64,000 nucleotides of DNA. Source: JBOZRQ01 sp050789255. GTDB lineage: Bacteria > Bacillota > Sulfobacillia > Symbiobacteriales > Symbiobacteriaceae. Numbering within the stretch: the first letter of the stretch is position 1; each line of letters starts with the position of its first letter. Shown in pieces: positions 40,381 to 47,292 of this stretch. The DNA lies in contig JBOZRQ010000030.1 of assembly GCA_050789255.1 (NCBI GenBank), forward strand, positions 1-64,000, written 5' to 3'. The notes beneath the pieces are model-generated. The model was not told the DNA's origin. It worked only from the letters and a program-made list of their open reading frames with translations, and made no database searches. Made by a program: the position numbers and the translations under genes.

Positions 40381-42086
40381 GGGTTCTCCTCCCTCCGTAA
40401 GGGCACCAAGCCCAACCCGGCAGGCCCAACTCGAATCAACCCAAGGTCGCTCAACTTCAACTCGGGTATCACCGGCAGCGCCAGGAATGACAACGCCATG
40501 AAGGGTGATCTGATGTAGACCCCCAGGGCAGCCGCAGCGTGCTCTAACGCCACCAGTGAATCCCGGACCGCCTCCAGCGGCTCCGGAGAGATCAGCCCGG
40601 CGATCGGCAACGGCAGCCGGGCGAGGACCGCATCGCCATCCACCGCCACGAATCCGCCGCGCATCTCGGCGATCGCACGCGCAGCTGCCAGAATCGAGGT
40701 GTCGTCCGCCCCGGCGATGATCAGGTTGTGCGAGTCGTGGGCGACGGTGGAGGCGATGGCGCCCCGGCGCAGGCCGAAGCCCAACACCCAGCCCACGCCG
40801 ATGGTGCCTGACCGGCCGTGACGCTCAATGACTACCAGCTTGGCGAGGTCCTCTTCGCTGCCCGTCACGGCCACATCTCGTGTGATGATCTCCCCGGGGA
40901 TCAGCTCGATGGCCCGACCGTAGTTGGGTACGGCTAGGCGTTCAGGTGTCAGGTCTGGGAGGTGCACGGTGTTCAGGACGCTCGGGTCGGTGTACCGAGG
41001 CAGATCGGCGAGGAGGCGGCCATCCCGGGCGACGACCTGGCCGGACTTGATCACCAGGTCGGCCCGGTAGGCGCCCAGGTCCCCGAGGACCGCCAGGTCG
41101 GCCAGGTAGCCCGGGCCGACGGCGCCCCGCCGGGCCAGCCGGTAGTGGCGGGCCGTGTTCAGCGACCCGAGCCGCACCGCCAGGGTCGGGTCCATGCCGG
41201 CCGCGATCGCCCGGCGGACCAGCAGATCGACGCCGCCGTCCTTCAGCAGATCGGCGGGGTCCCGGTCATCGGTCACGAAGGAGACCTGGTGGGCGTTCGC
41301 CGGGGTGACCAGCGGCAGGAGCGCCGCCAGGTTCCGGGCGGCCGAGCCCTCACGGATCATCAAACGGCAGCCCAGCCGCAGTTTCTCCAGGGCCTCTTCG
41401 GGGTCGCTGGATTCATGGTCGGAGCTGATGCCCGCCGCCAGGTAGGCGTTCAGCCCCCGGCCCCGAAGCAGCGGGGAGTGTCCGTCCGCCACCTTGCCGT
41501 GCCGCTCCGCCAGCAGCGCCTTGCCCAGCTCCGTCTCGTCACCCTCCACGATGCCCGGGAAGTTCATCAGCTCCGCCACGCCCACGACCCGGGGATGGCG
41601 AAGGAGCTCGTCGATCTCGGTCAGGCCGAGCCTGGCGCCGGCGGTCTCCAGGTGCGTGGCAGGCACGCAGGAGGAGGCGGTGACGAAGACGTCCAGGGGC
41701 AGCCCTTCGGTCGCCTTCAAGATATACGAAACGCCCGGCACTCCCAGCACGTTGGCGATCTCATGCGGGTCGGCAACCACCGCTGTGACCCCGCGGGGCA
41801 CCACGGCGCGGGCGTACTCCCGCGGCTCTACGAGCGCACTCTCCAGGTGCAGGTGGCCGTCGATCAGGCCGGGCGCCACGGTCTGGCCGTCCAGGTCGAT
41901 CTCCGTCTCGGCCCGGTAGCCCTCGCCCAGGGCGGCAACCAGGCGCCCTGCCAGCAGGATGTCGGTCTGGTAGCGCTCGCCGGAAAAGACGTTGAGTAGG
42001 TTGGCCCGGCGCAGGAGCAGGGTGCCCGGGCGCCGCCCCGCCGCTGCGTCCACCGCAAAGCGGATCTCCTCCAGGGTTGGAGTCAT
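40368..42086 (-). CDS. ade: Adenine deaminase
   Basis: 572 residues from ATG 42086 (MTPTLEEIRFAVDAAAGRRP), with AGGTGAG upstream; upstream codons add only ten residues. Ade signatures: GLIDGHLHLESALVEP (H-x-H, about 83-98), VVADPHEIANVLGVPG, FVTDDRDPADLLKDG and the C-terminal TVAHDSHNLIIAGADD (about 440). It converts adenine to hypoxanthine with a bound metal pair, directly feeding the hypoxanthine/xanthine oxidation predicted for the divergent Mo-hydroxylase genes. Confidence 0.95.
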   Translation of the reverse strand: MTPTLEEIRFAVDAAAGRRPGTLLLRRANLLNVFSGERYQTDILLAGRLVAALGEGYRAETEIDLDGQTVAPGLIDGHLHLESALVEPREYARAVVPRGVTAVVADPHEIANVLGVPGVSYILKATEGLPLDVFVTASSCVPATHLETAGARLGLTEIDELLRHPRVVGVAELMNFPGIVEGDETELGKALLAERHGKVADGHSPLLRGRGLNAYLAAGISSDHESSDPEEALEKLRLGCRLMIREGSAARNLAALLPLVTPANAHQVSFVTDDRDPADLLKDGGVDLLVRRAIAAGMDPTLAVRLGSLNTARHYRLARRGAVGPGYLADLAVLGDLGAYRADLVIKSGQVVARDGRLLADLPRYTDPSVLNTVHLPDLTPERLAVPNYGRAIELIPGEIITRDVAVTGSEEDLAKLVVIERHGRSGTIGVGWVLGFGLRRGAIASTVAHDSHNLIIAGADDTSILAAARAIAEMRGGFVAVDGDAVLARLPLPIAGLISPEPLEAVRDSLVALEHAAAALGVYIRSPFMALSFLALPVIPELKLSDLGLIRVGPAGLGLVPLRREENPCDV

Positions 42087-42119
42087 GGCTCTCACCTCAT
42101 CCCGAGGGTTCGTCACGAT

Positions 42120-42144
42120 ATCTAAACAGTCCTTCTATTTAGAT
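42120..42144. promoter_or_regulatory. Dyad in the ade/xdh divergent promoter
   Basis: ATCTAAA (42120-42126) and TTTAGAT (42138-42144) form a perfect inverted repeat with an 11-nt spacer, in an AT-rich island between two divergent purine operons. It is positioned to control both. No regulator gene is adjacent. Confidence 0.5.
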
Positions 42145-42245
42145 TTCCATGGCAGGAGATGGCTGCGGCGCCGACGAAAACGCGGAATTAATTGTACAGC
42201 CGCCTCCGCAGGAATAGACATCACCCGGGGGAAGGGGAGAGGTCG

Positions 42246-43112
42246 ATGTTGATATCGGAGATGCGGGTCATCTCGCCCGCCACGCTCTCAGAGGCGCTGC
42301 AGCTGCTTGCGGAGCACAGGGAGCAGGCACGCCCGCTGGCCGGGGCGACCGATGCCATGGTTCGGGTCAAGGAAGGCCACTGGCGGGTGCCGGTCTGGGT
42401 CAACGTTCGCCACCTGCCCGAACTGGCCGAGGTCCGGGAAGACGGCGAGATGATTGAGGTGGGCGCCGCCCTGCCGTACGGGCGCATGCTGCGGAGCGAC
42501 GTCCTGCGCCGCAAGGCGCCGCTGCTGCTCCAGGCGGTGCGTGAGATCGGCTCGGTGCAGATCCGGGCCACCGGGACCCTGGGGGGCAACCTGGGCACCG
42601 CCTCGCCCGCCGGGGACAGCCTGCCGCCGCTCTACGCCCTGGAGGCACAGGTGCGGCTGATCTCCAGCGGCGGCGAGCGCTGGGTGGGGATCGAGGAGTT
42701 CTTTTTGGGGCCGGGCAAGACCGTGCGGCGCGCCGATGAGCTGATCGCCTCGGTGCGCTTCCGTGCCCAGCTGCCGGACGAGCTGTCGCTCTGGCAGAAA
42801 CTCGGCCTGCGGGGCGCCCAGGCGATCTCCGTCGTCAGCTTGGCGATGCGGGTGCAGGGGCGAGTCACGCTTGCGCGGTTCGCTTTCGGAGCCGTGGGAC
42901 CGACCGTGCTGCGGGCGCGCAAATGCGAGGCCATGCTCATGAACGCACCCTCGCAGGACGGGGCCACGCTGAGGGGCATCGGGCAGATGGCCTGGAAAGA
43001 GGTGCTCCCGATTACCGATATCCGGGCGACGGCGGAGTACCGCCAGCAGATGGCGGCCGCCCTGCTTACCCGTGGACTGCTCCGGCTGCTGGGCGGAGGT
43101 GATGGAAAATGA
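42246..43112 (+). CDS. Xanthine dehydrogenase family FAD-binding subunit
   Basis: 288 residues from ATG 42246 (MLISEMRVISPATLSEALQLL), with a GGGGAGAGG site. FAD_binding_5 features: RPLAGATDAMVRVKEG (about 33-48) and ATGTLGGNLGTASPAGDSLP (about 102-121), the flavin loop, then the CO_deh_flav_C domain from about 165. It passes electrons from the Fe-S subunit to FAD and NAD or another acceptor. First gene of a three-gene FAD-Mo-FeS operon; it overlaps the Mo-subunit gene by 4 nt (ATGA). Confidence 0.92.
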   Translation: MLISEMRVISPATLSEALQLLAEHREQARPLAGATDAMVRVKEGHWRVPVWVNVRHLPELAEVREDGEMIEVGAALPYGRMLRSDVLRRKAPLLLQAVREIGSVQIRATGTLGGNLGTASPAGDSLPPLYALEAQVRLISSGGERWVGIEEFFLGPGKTVRRADELIASVRFRAQLPDELSLWQKLGLRGAQAISVVSLAMRVQGRVTLARFAFGAVGPTVLRARKCEAMLMNAPSQDGATLRGIGQMAWKEVLPITDIRATAEYRQQMAAALLTRGLLRLLGGGDGK

Positions 43113-45397
43113 CGGAGCCGATGCGTTGGGTCGGGCGCCGCATCCCCCGGCAGGACGGGCCGGAGAAGGTGCGGGGCGCCACCCGCTACATGACCGACCT
43201 GCAGTTCCCGAACGCCCTCTATGGCCGGGCGCTGCGGGCGGCCCATCCGCATGCCCTGATCAAGCGGATTGATGTGACCCGGGCGCGCCAACTGCCGGGG
43301 GTAGTCTGCGTCCTGACGGCAGAGGATATCCCTGGCTACAACGGCTTTGGGATCATCATCCCCGATCAGGTGGTGCTGGCGAAGGAGAAGGTCCGCATGA
43401 CCGGCGACGCCGTCGCCCTGGTGGCGGCGGAGAGCGAGGAGATCGCCGAGCAGGCCCTGGGGCTGATTGCGGTGGAGTACGAGGTGCTCCCGGCGCTGAC
43501 CGACCCGGTGGCCGCCATGGAGCCCGGTGCTCCGAAGGTGCACGAGGGCGGGAACCTGCTCCAGACGACCCGCCTGCTGCGGGGTGACGCCGCCCGGGCC
43601 ATGGCTGAGGCTGAGGTGGTGGTGGAGGGTACCTTCCTGACCCCCCGCCAGATGCACGCCTTCATCGAGACCGAGGGCGGCTGGGCGCAGGTGCAGGAGG
43701 ATGGCACGCTGACCATCTGGTGCCCGGGGCAGGCCGCCTACCGGGACCGCATGCAGGTCGCCCGGGTGCTGGGCTGGAACCCGCAGCGGATCCGCATCAT
43801 CTCCAACCCGCTGGGGGGCGCCTTCGGCGGTAAGGATGAGCTGACCGTGCAGCACTATCTCGCGCTGCTGGCTCTGCACACGGGCGGGCGCCCGGTGAAG
43901 CTGCACTACAAGCGGGAGGAGTCGGTGGTGGCCGGCATCAAGCGGCACCCCTTCCGGATCGAGGCAAAGCTGGGCGTGCGCCGGGATGGCACCTTTACGG
44001 CTGTTTACGCCCGGATGGTCGTCGACAAGGGCGCCTACGCCAGCCTCGGGCCGGCGGTGTTGGGCCTTGCTGTGGAGCACATGGCCGGGCCTTACAAGGT
44101 CGAGCACCTGGACGTGGAGGGCCGCCTGATCTACACCAACAACGGCTATAACGGGGCGTTCCGGGGCTTCGGGGTCCCGCAGACCTGCTTCGCCCTGGAG
44201 AGCCTGGTCGACATGGCCGCCGAACGGCTGGGGATCGACCGCATCGCCATCCGCAAGCACAACGTGGTGCGCCAGGGCGATGTCGACGCTGCTGGGCACG
44301 TGGTCGAGAGCAGCGCCGCCGTCTGGGAGTGCCTCGACGCGGTGGAGCGCTCCAGCCTGTGGCAGGAGCAGCAGCGGCTGATCGCTGAGGCGGCGCCCGG
44401 CAAGCGACGGGGCGTGGGCGTGGCCTGCAGCGTGCACGGGGTGGGCCTCGGCAAGGGTGTGCCCGACTACGCCAACGCGGCGCTGGAACTGACGCCCGAG
44501 GGGCGCTTCCGGCTCTATCTCGCCCCGCAGGAGATCGGCCAGGGCAACTCCCTGACCTACGTGATCATCGCTGCGGAGGCGCTGGGCTGCGATATCCGGC
44601 AGATCGAGATCGTGCAGGGCGACACGGGCCTGGTGCCCGACGGCGGCACCGTGACCGCCTCCCGGGGGACCTACGCCGGCGGGCAAGCGACGGTGGCCGC
44701 CGCCCGGAATATGCTGACGCTGCTCAAGCAGGGCGGCGCCGCCATTCTTGGCGTGGCGGCGGACGCCGTCGAGATTCGAGACGGCAGCGCCGTTGCGGGC
44801 GACGCTTCGGCGAAACTGACGGAGATCCACGACCGGCTCGCCCAGACCGGGCGCCCGTTGCTGGCGGAGGGCTACTTCATCCTGCCGCAGTCGACCCACC
44901 GGATCGAGGGGATCGTCGGCGCCCCGCACTACGTCTGCGGCTACGCCGCGACGGGCTGCCTGCTGGAGGTCGATGAGCTGACCGGGGAGACCCGGGTGCT
45001 GAAGGTGGTCTCCGCCATCGACTGCGGCCAGGTGATCAACCCGCTGGGCCTGGAGGGCCAGAGCGAGGGCGGGGTGGTGATGGGCATGGGGATGGCCCTC
45101 TCCGAGGATACGCTGATGGAGGGCTCCATCCACAAGACCCGCAACATCACCTCCTACATCCTGCCGACGACGGTGGAGACCCCGGAGATCGAGACCATCG
45201 CCGTGGAGAGCCGGGAGGAGAGCGGCCCCTTCGGCGCCAAGGGGATTGGCGAGGTCGTGATGATCCCGATCGTCGCGGCGGTGCCGGGCGCCATTGCCCA
45301 CGCGACCGGGGCGCGGGTCTGGCAACTGCCGGCCACGCCGGAGCGGGTCTGGCGAGCGATGCGGGATCTGGAGCGGGAGAGGAGGGCCAGCCGGTGA
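43109..45397 (+). CDS. Xanthine dehydrogenase family molybdopterin-binding subunit
   Basis: 762 residues. N-terminal RRIPRQDGPEKVRGATRYMTD is the usual aldehyde-oxidase domain opening. Moco contacts include NPLGGAFGGKDELTVQHYLA (about 230-250) and NGAFRGFGVPQTCFALE (about 346-362). The catalytic Glu is in GPFGAKGIGEVVMIP (about 706-720). This is the large Mo subunit of a hydroxylase acting on purines or other N-heterocycles; placement opposite adenine deaminase favours hypoxanthine/xanthine. It could accept a sulfido or selenido Mo cofactor; the sequence alone does not say. Complete. Confidence 0.92.
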   Translation: MTEPMRWVGRRIPRQDGPEKVRGATRYMTDLQFPNALYGRALRAAHPHALIKRIDVTRARQLPGVVCVLTAEDIPGYNGFGIIIPDQVVLAKEKVRMTGDAVALVAAESEEIAEQALGLIAVEYEVLPALTDPVAAMEPGAPKVHEGGNLLQTTRLLRGDAARAMAEAEVVVEGTFLTPRQMHAFIETEGGWAQVQEDGTLTIWCPGQAAYRDRMQVARVLGWNPQRIRIISNPLGGAFGGKDELTVQHYLALLALHTGGRPVKLHYKREESVVAGIKRHPFRIEAKLGVRRDGTFTAVYARMVVDKGAYASLGPAVLGLAVEHMAGPYKVEHLDVEGRLIYTNNGYNGAFRGFGVPQTCFALESLVDMAAERLGIDRIAIRKHNVVRQGDVDAAGHVVESSAAVWECLDAVERSSLWQEQQRLIAEAAPGKRRGVGVACSVHGVGLGKGVPDYANAALELTPEGRFRLYLAPQEIGQGNSLTYVIIAAEALGCDIRQIEIVQGDTGLVPDGGTVTASRGTYAGGQATVAAARNMLTLLKQGGAAILGVAADAVEIRDGSAVAGDASAKLTEIHDRLAQTGRPLLAEGYFILPQSTHRIEGIVGAPHYVCGYAATGCLLEVDELTGETRVLKVVSAIDCGQVINPLGLEGQSEGGVVMGMGMALSEDTLMEGSIHKTRNITSYILPTTVETPEIETIAVESREESGPFGAKGIGEVVMIPIVAAVPGAIAHATGARVWQLPATPERVWRAMRDLERERRASR

Positions 45398-45852
45398 ACG
45401 TGCGCTTTACAGTCAACGGGCAGCGCGTTAAGGTGGAGGTTCCCGATGCCAAGCCCCTGCTGGATACCCTGCGCGACGACCTGGGGCTCGTGGGCGCCAA
45501 GGAGTGCTGCGGCAAGGGCGAGTGCGGCTCCTGCACGGTGCTGCTGGACGGGGAGCCGGTCTGCTCCTGCCTGCTCTTCACGGCGCAGGCCGACGGCGCC
45601 GAGATCATCACGGTGGAAGGGATCGGGCATCCCGAGCAGCTTGACCCCGTGCAGCAGGCCTTTGTGGAGGAGGGCGCCGTCCAGTGCGGCTACTGCATCC
45701 CGGGCTTCATCGTGACCGCCCGGTGGCTGCTGGACAACAACCCCCGCCCGAGCGAGGCGGAGGTGCGGGAGGCGCTGGCGGGAAACCTGTGCCGGTGCAC
45801 GGGGTACCAGAAGATCATCCGGGCCGTGCAGCGAGCCTCCGTCGCAGAGTAG
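45394..45852 (+). CDS. Xanthine dehydrogenase family [2Fe-2S] subunit
   Basis: 152 residues, GTG 45394 overlapping the previous stop. Two [2Fe-2S] domains: the plant-type ferredoxin cluster in CCGKGECGSCTVLLDGEPVC (about 38-58) and the helical cluster in QCGYCIPGF (about 98) and LCRCTGY (about 133). It carries electrons from the Mo site to the FAD subunit. Last gene of the operon; a 68-nt gap separates it from a methyltransferase gene. Confidence 0.95.
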   Translation: MNVRFTVNGQRVKVEVPDAKPLLDTLRDDLGLVGAKECCGKGECGSCTVLLDGEPVCSCLLFTAQADGAEIITVEGIGHPEQLDPVQQAFVEEGAVQCGYCIPGFIVTARWLLDNNPRPSEAEVREALAGNLCRCTGYQKIIRAVQRASVAE

Positions 45853-45920
45853 GGGGAGGGATCGCGAACCAGACTGTAGAAGGGTGAAAGGACTCGGCTC
45901 CGGAAGGGGAACACTTACCG

Positions 45921-46736
45921 TTGGCTAGTTGGGGCGAGTACTATCACAGCATTGCATCCGAGATGGCCATCTACCGGGAGACCAACCGCCGCCTGGCGGA
46001 GCTCGCTGCGCTGAAGCCCGGCATGGCCGTGGTCGACCTGGGCGCCGGCAGCGGGCTGACGGCCCTGGCCGCCCTGGACCAGGTGCCCGAGGGGCTCAGG
46101 CTCTACCTCGTCGATGCCAGTGAGTCGATGATGGAGGAGGCCCGCGGACTCCTGGGAGACCGGGTGGCGGCCTACATCGTGGCGGATGCCACCGAGGCGG
46201 CGGCGCAGATCCCGGAGAAGGTGGACCGGGTGCTCTGCAACATGTCCTTCCTCTCCTTCCCGAACCCGGAGGGGGTGCTGCGGGCCTGGCGCGGGGCGAT
46301 GAAGCCCCTGGGGCGCCTGTGCTTTAACCTGGTCGGCACCTACTTCAACACCGGCGGCGGGGTGGTCAGCCCGCACTGGGCGCTGCTGCGGCTGCTCGCC
46401 GAGCAAGGAGCGATCGCCCGGTCGCTGCCCGACCCGGACCGCCAGCCCAACCAGCGCTCGATCGAGGCCACGCTGTTGACCAACGGCTTCAAGCCCTTTC
46501 ACTACGAGGTGCAGGAGATCGCTGCCGGGGCGAATGAACTGGCGAACCTGCTGCGGCTCTACCCGGTGCTCAACGCAGAGACCCGTCAGGAGGCGGTGGA
46601 GCGGAGCCTGTCCGCCGCTGAAGGGCTGGCGCCCGAGATCGCAGCGATGCAGCCCCGCTGGCGGGCGGTCCACTTCATGGCCCAGCCGGCGATCTCGCCG
46701 GAGGAAGCCATCATGATGAAGTTCGGGCGCAAGTAG
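45921..46736 (+). CDS. Class I SAM-dependent methyltransferase
   Basis: 271 residues from TTG 45921, with AAGGGGAAC upstream. Motif I AVVDLGAGSGLTALAAL (about 36-52), LYLVDASESMMEEAR (about 66), the acidic motif DRVLCNMSFLSFPNPEGVLRA and post-motif GRLCFNLVGTYF are typical. C-terminal about 100 residues form a substrate cap of unknown specificity. The next gene, 17 nt away, is the selenoprotein glutaredoxin, so the two may be co-transcribed; a selenium- or thiol-directed methyl transfer would be speculation. Confidence 0.85.
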   Translation: MASWGEYYHSIASEMAIYRETNRRLAELAALKPGMAVVDLGAGSGLTALAALDQVPEGLRLYLVDASESMMEEARGLLGDRVAAYIVADATEAAAQIPEKVDRVLCNMSFLSFPNPEGVLRAWRGAMKPLGRLCFNLVGTYFNTGGGVVSPHWALLRLLAEQGAIARSLPDPDRQPNQRSIEATLLTNGFKPFHYEVQEIAAGANELANLLRLYPVLNAETRQEAVERSLSAAEGLAPEIAAMQPRWRAVHFMAQPAISPEEAIMMKFGRK

Positions 46737-46753
46737 CGTCGGGAGGAACATAC

Positions 46754-46999
46754 ATGGACCCAAAGGTGATCATCTACAGCACGCCAACGTGAGGACCATG
46801 CTCGGCGGCGAAGGGGTACCTTTCGTCTAAGAACGTGCCATTCGAGGACAAGAACGTGGTCGGCAACTTCACCAACCTGCGGGAGATGTTCGCCCTGAGT
46901 GGCTCTCGTACGGTCCCCGTGATCGTGATTGGCGACGAAGTGATCGTAGGCTTCGACCGGCGTCGGGTGGACGCCGCGCTGAATCAGCCCCGGAAATGA
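46754..46999 (+). CDS. Selenocysteine-containing YruB-type glutaredoxin
   Basis: 81 residues if the in-frame TGA at 46790-46792 (codon 13) is read as selenocysteine. The protein reads MDPKVIIYSTPT-U-GPCSAA..., where U falls exactly on the first catalytic Cys of the YSTPTCxxC motif. The frame then continues without further breaks through FTNLREMFALSGSRTVPVIVIGDEVIVGFDRRRVDAALN, which has the glutaredoxin cis-Pro (TVPV) and GFD motifs. The second Cys (GPC) is kept. Downstream of the TGA a hairpin sits at SECIS distance. A degraded pseudogene would not be expected to keep both ends intact. ATG 46754 follows GGGAGGAACATAC. It presumably reduces disulfides or peroxide-type substrates. A Sec insertion system elsewhere in the genome is required. 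Confidence 0.85.
46793..46827 (+). promoter_or_regulatory. Bacterial SECIS-like element
   Basis: CGAAGGG (46809-46815) pairs with CCTTTCG (46819-46825), with one G-U pair, around the loop GTA; two more pairs extend it (G46808-U46826, G46807-C46827). The loop begins with G, 23 nt after the UGA. Bacterial SECIS hairpins have an apical G (often G-U) about 16-37 nt after the Sec codon, so placement and loop fit. Confidence 0.65.
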
Positions 47000-47000
47000 G

Positions 47001-47028
47001 CGAGGGTGCGGCGTTCGCCGCACCCTCG
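47001..47028 (+). terminator. Terminator of the selenoprotein gene
   Basis: CGAGGGTGCGGCG pairs perfectly with CGCCGCACCCTCG around TT, followed by TTCTCTATTT. It begins immediately after the glutaredoxin stop codon, further evidence that translation of this frame ends here. Confidence 0.88.
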
Positions 47029-47056
47029 TTCTCTATTTGCACGGGCCGTTTCAAAA

Positions 47057-47181
47057 TGTGCTCGGTGTGTGCACACTGTGTACCTCGATGTGCGCACGGT
47101 GTTTCTCGAAGGAGCCAGTGCGATTCCAGAGCGTTTCGCTTGTCGCACCGGTAATTTCCTGATTTGCCCGGTTTGTGCACA
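47057..47181. repeat. 21-bp tandem direct repeat and TGTGCACA palindromes upstream of rph
   Basis: Positions 47068-47088 and 47089-47109 are adjacent 21-bp units sharing TGTGC-n-CAC-n-GTGT-n2-CTCGA. A partial TGTGC sits at 47057, and the palindrome TGTGCACA recurs at 47174-47181. They lie in the 264-bp region between the selenoprotein terminator and the rph start. A TTATAG -10-like box lies near 47206. They may be regulator sites for the resistance gene. Confidence 0.6.
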
Positions 47182-47292
47182 GGGCGTTCCTTCTTCCACT
47201 TTCATTATAGCACGGAAAGCCCGAATTTTGCAGACTGGTTCTCCCAGGGAGACCACGCTATGGTGGAGAGGAACCTACAAGGGAGTGAGCGA

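Noticed and set aside
42632..45325. A very long open frame on the minus strand opposite the Mo-hydroxylase genes
   Set aside because: It is a GC-rich shadow of real genes on the plus strand, which have family motifs, tight operon overlaps and ribosome binding sites. The minus-strand translation has no recognisable domain.
46754..46999. Glutaredoxin gene as a pseudogene with a premature stop
   Set aside because: The only stop is a UGA precisely at the catalytic Cys position, the remaining fold and the terminator are intact, and a SECIS-like hairpin follows. Selenocysteine explains all of this better.
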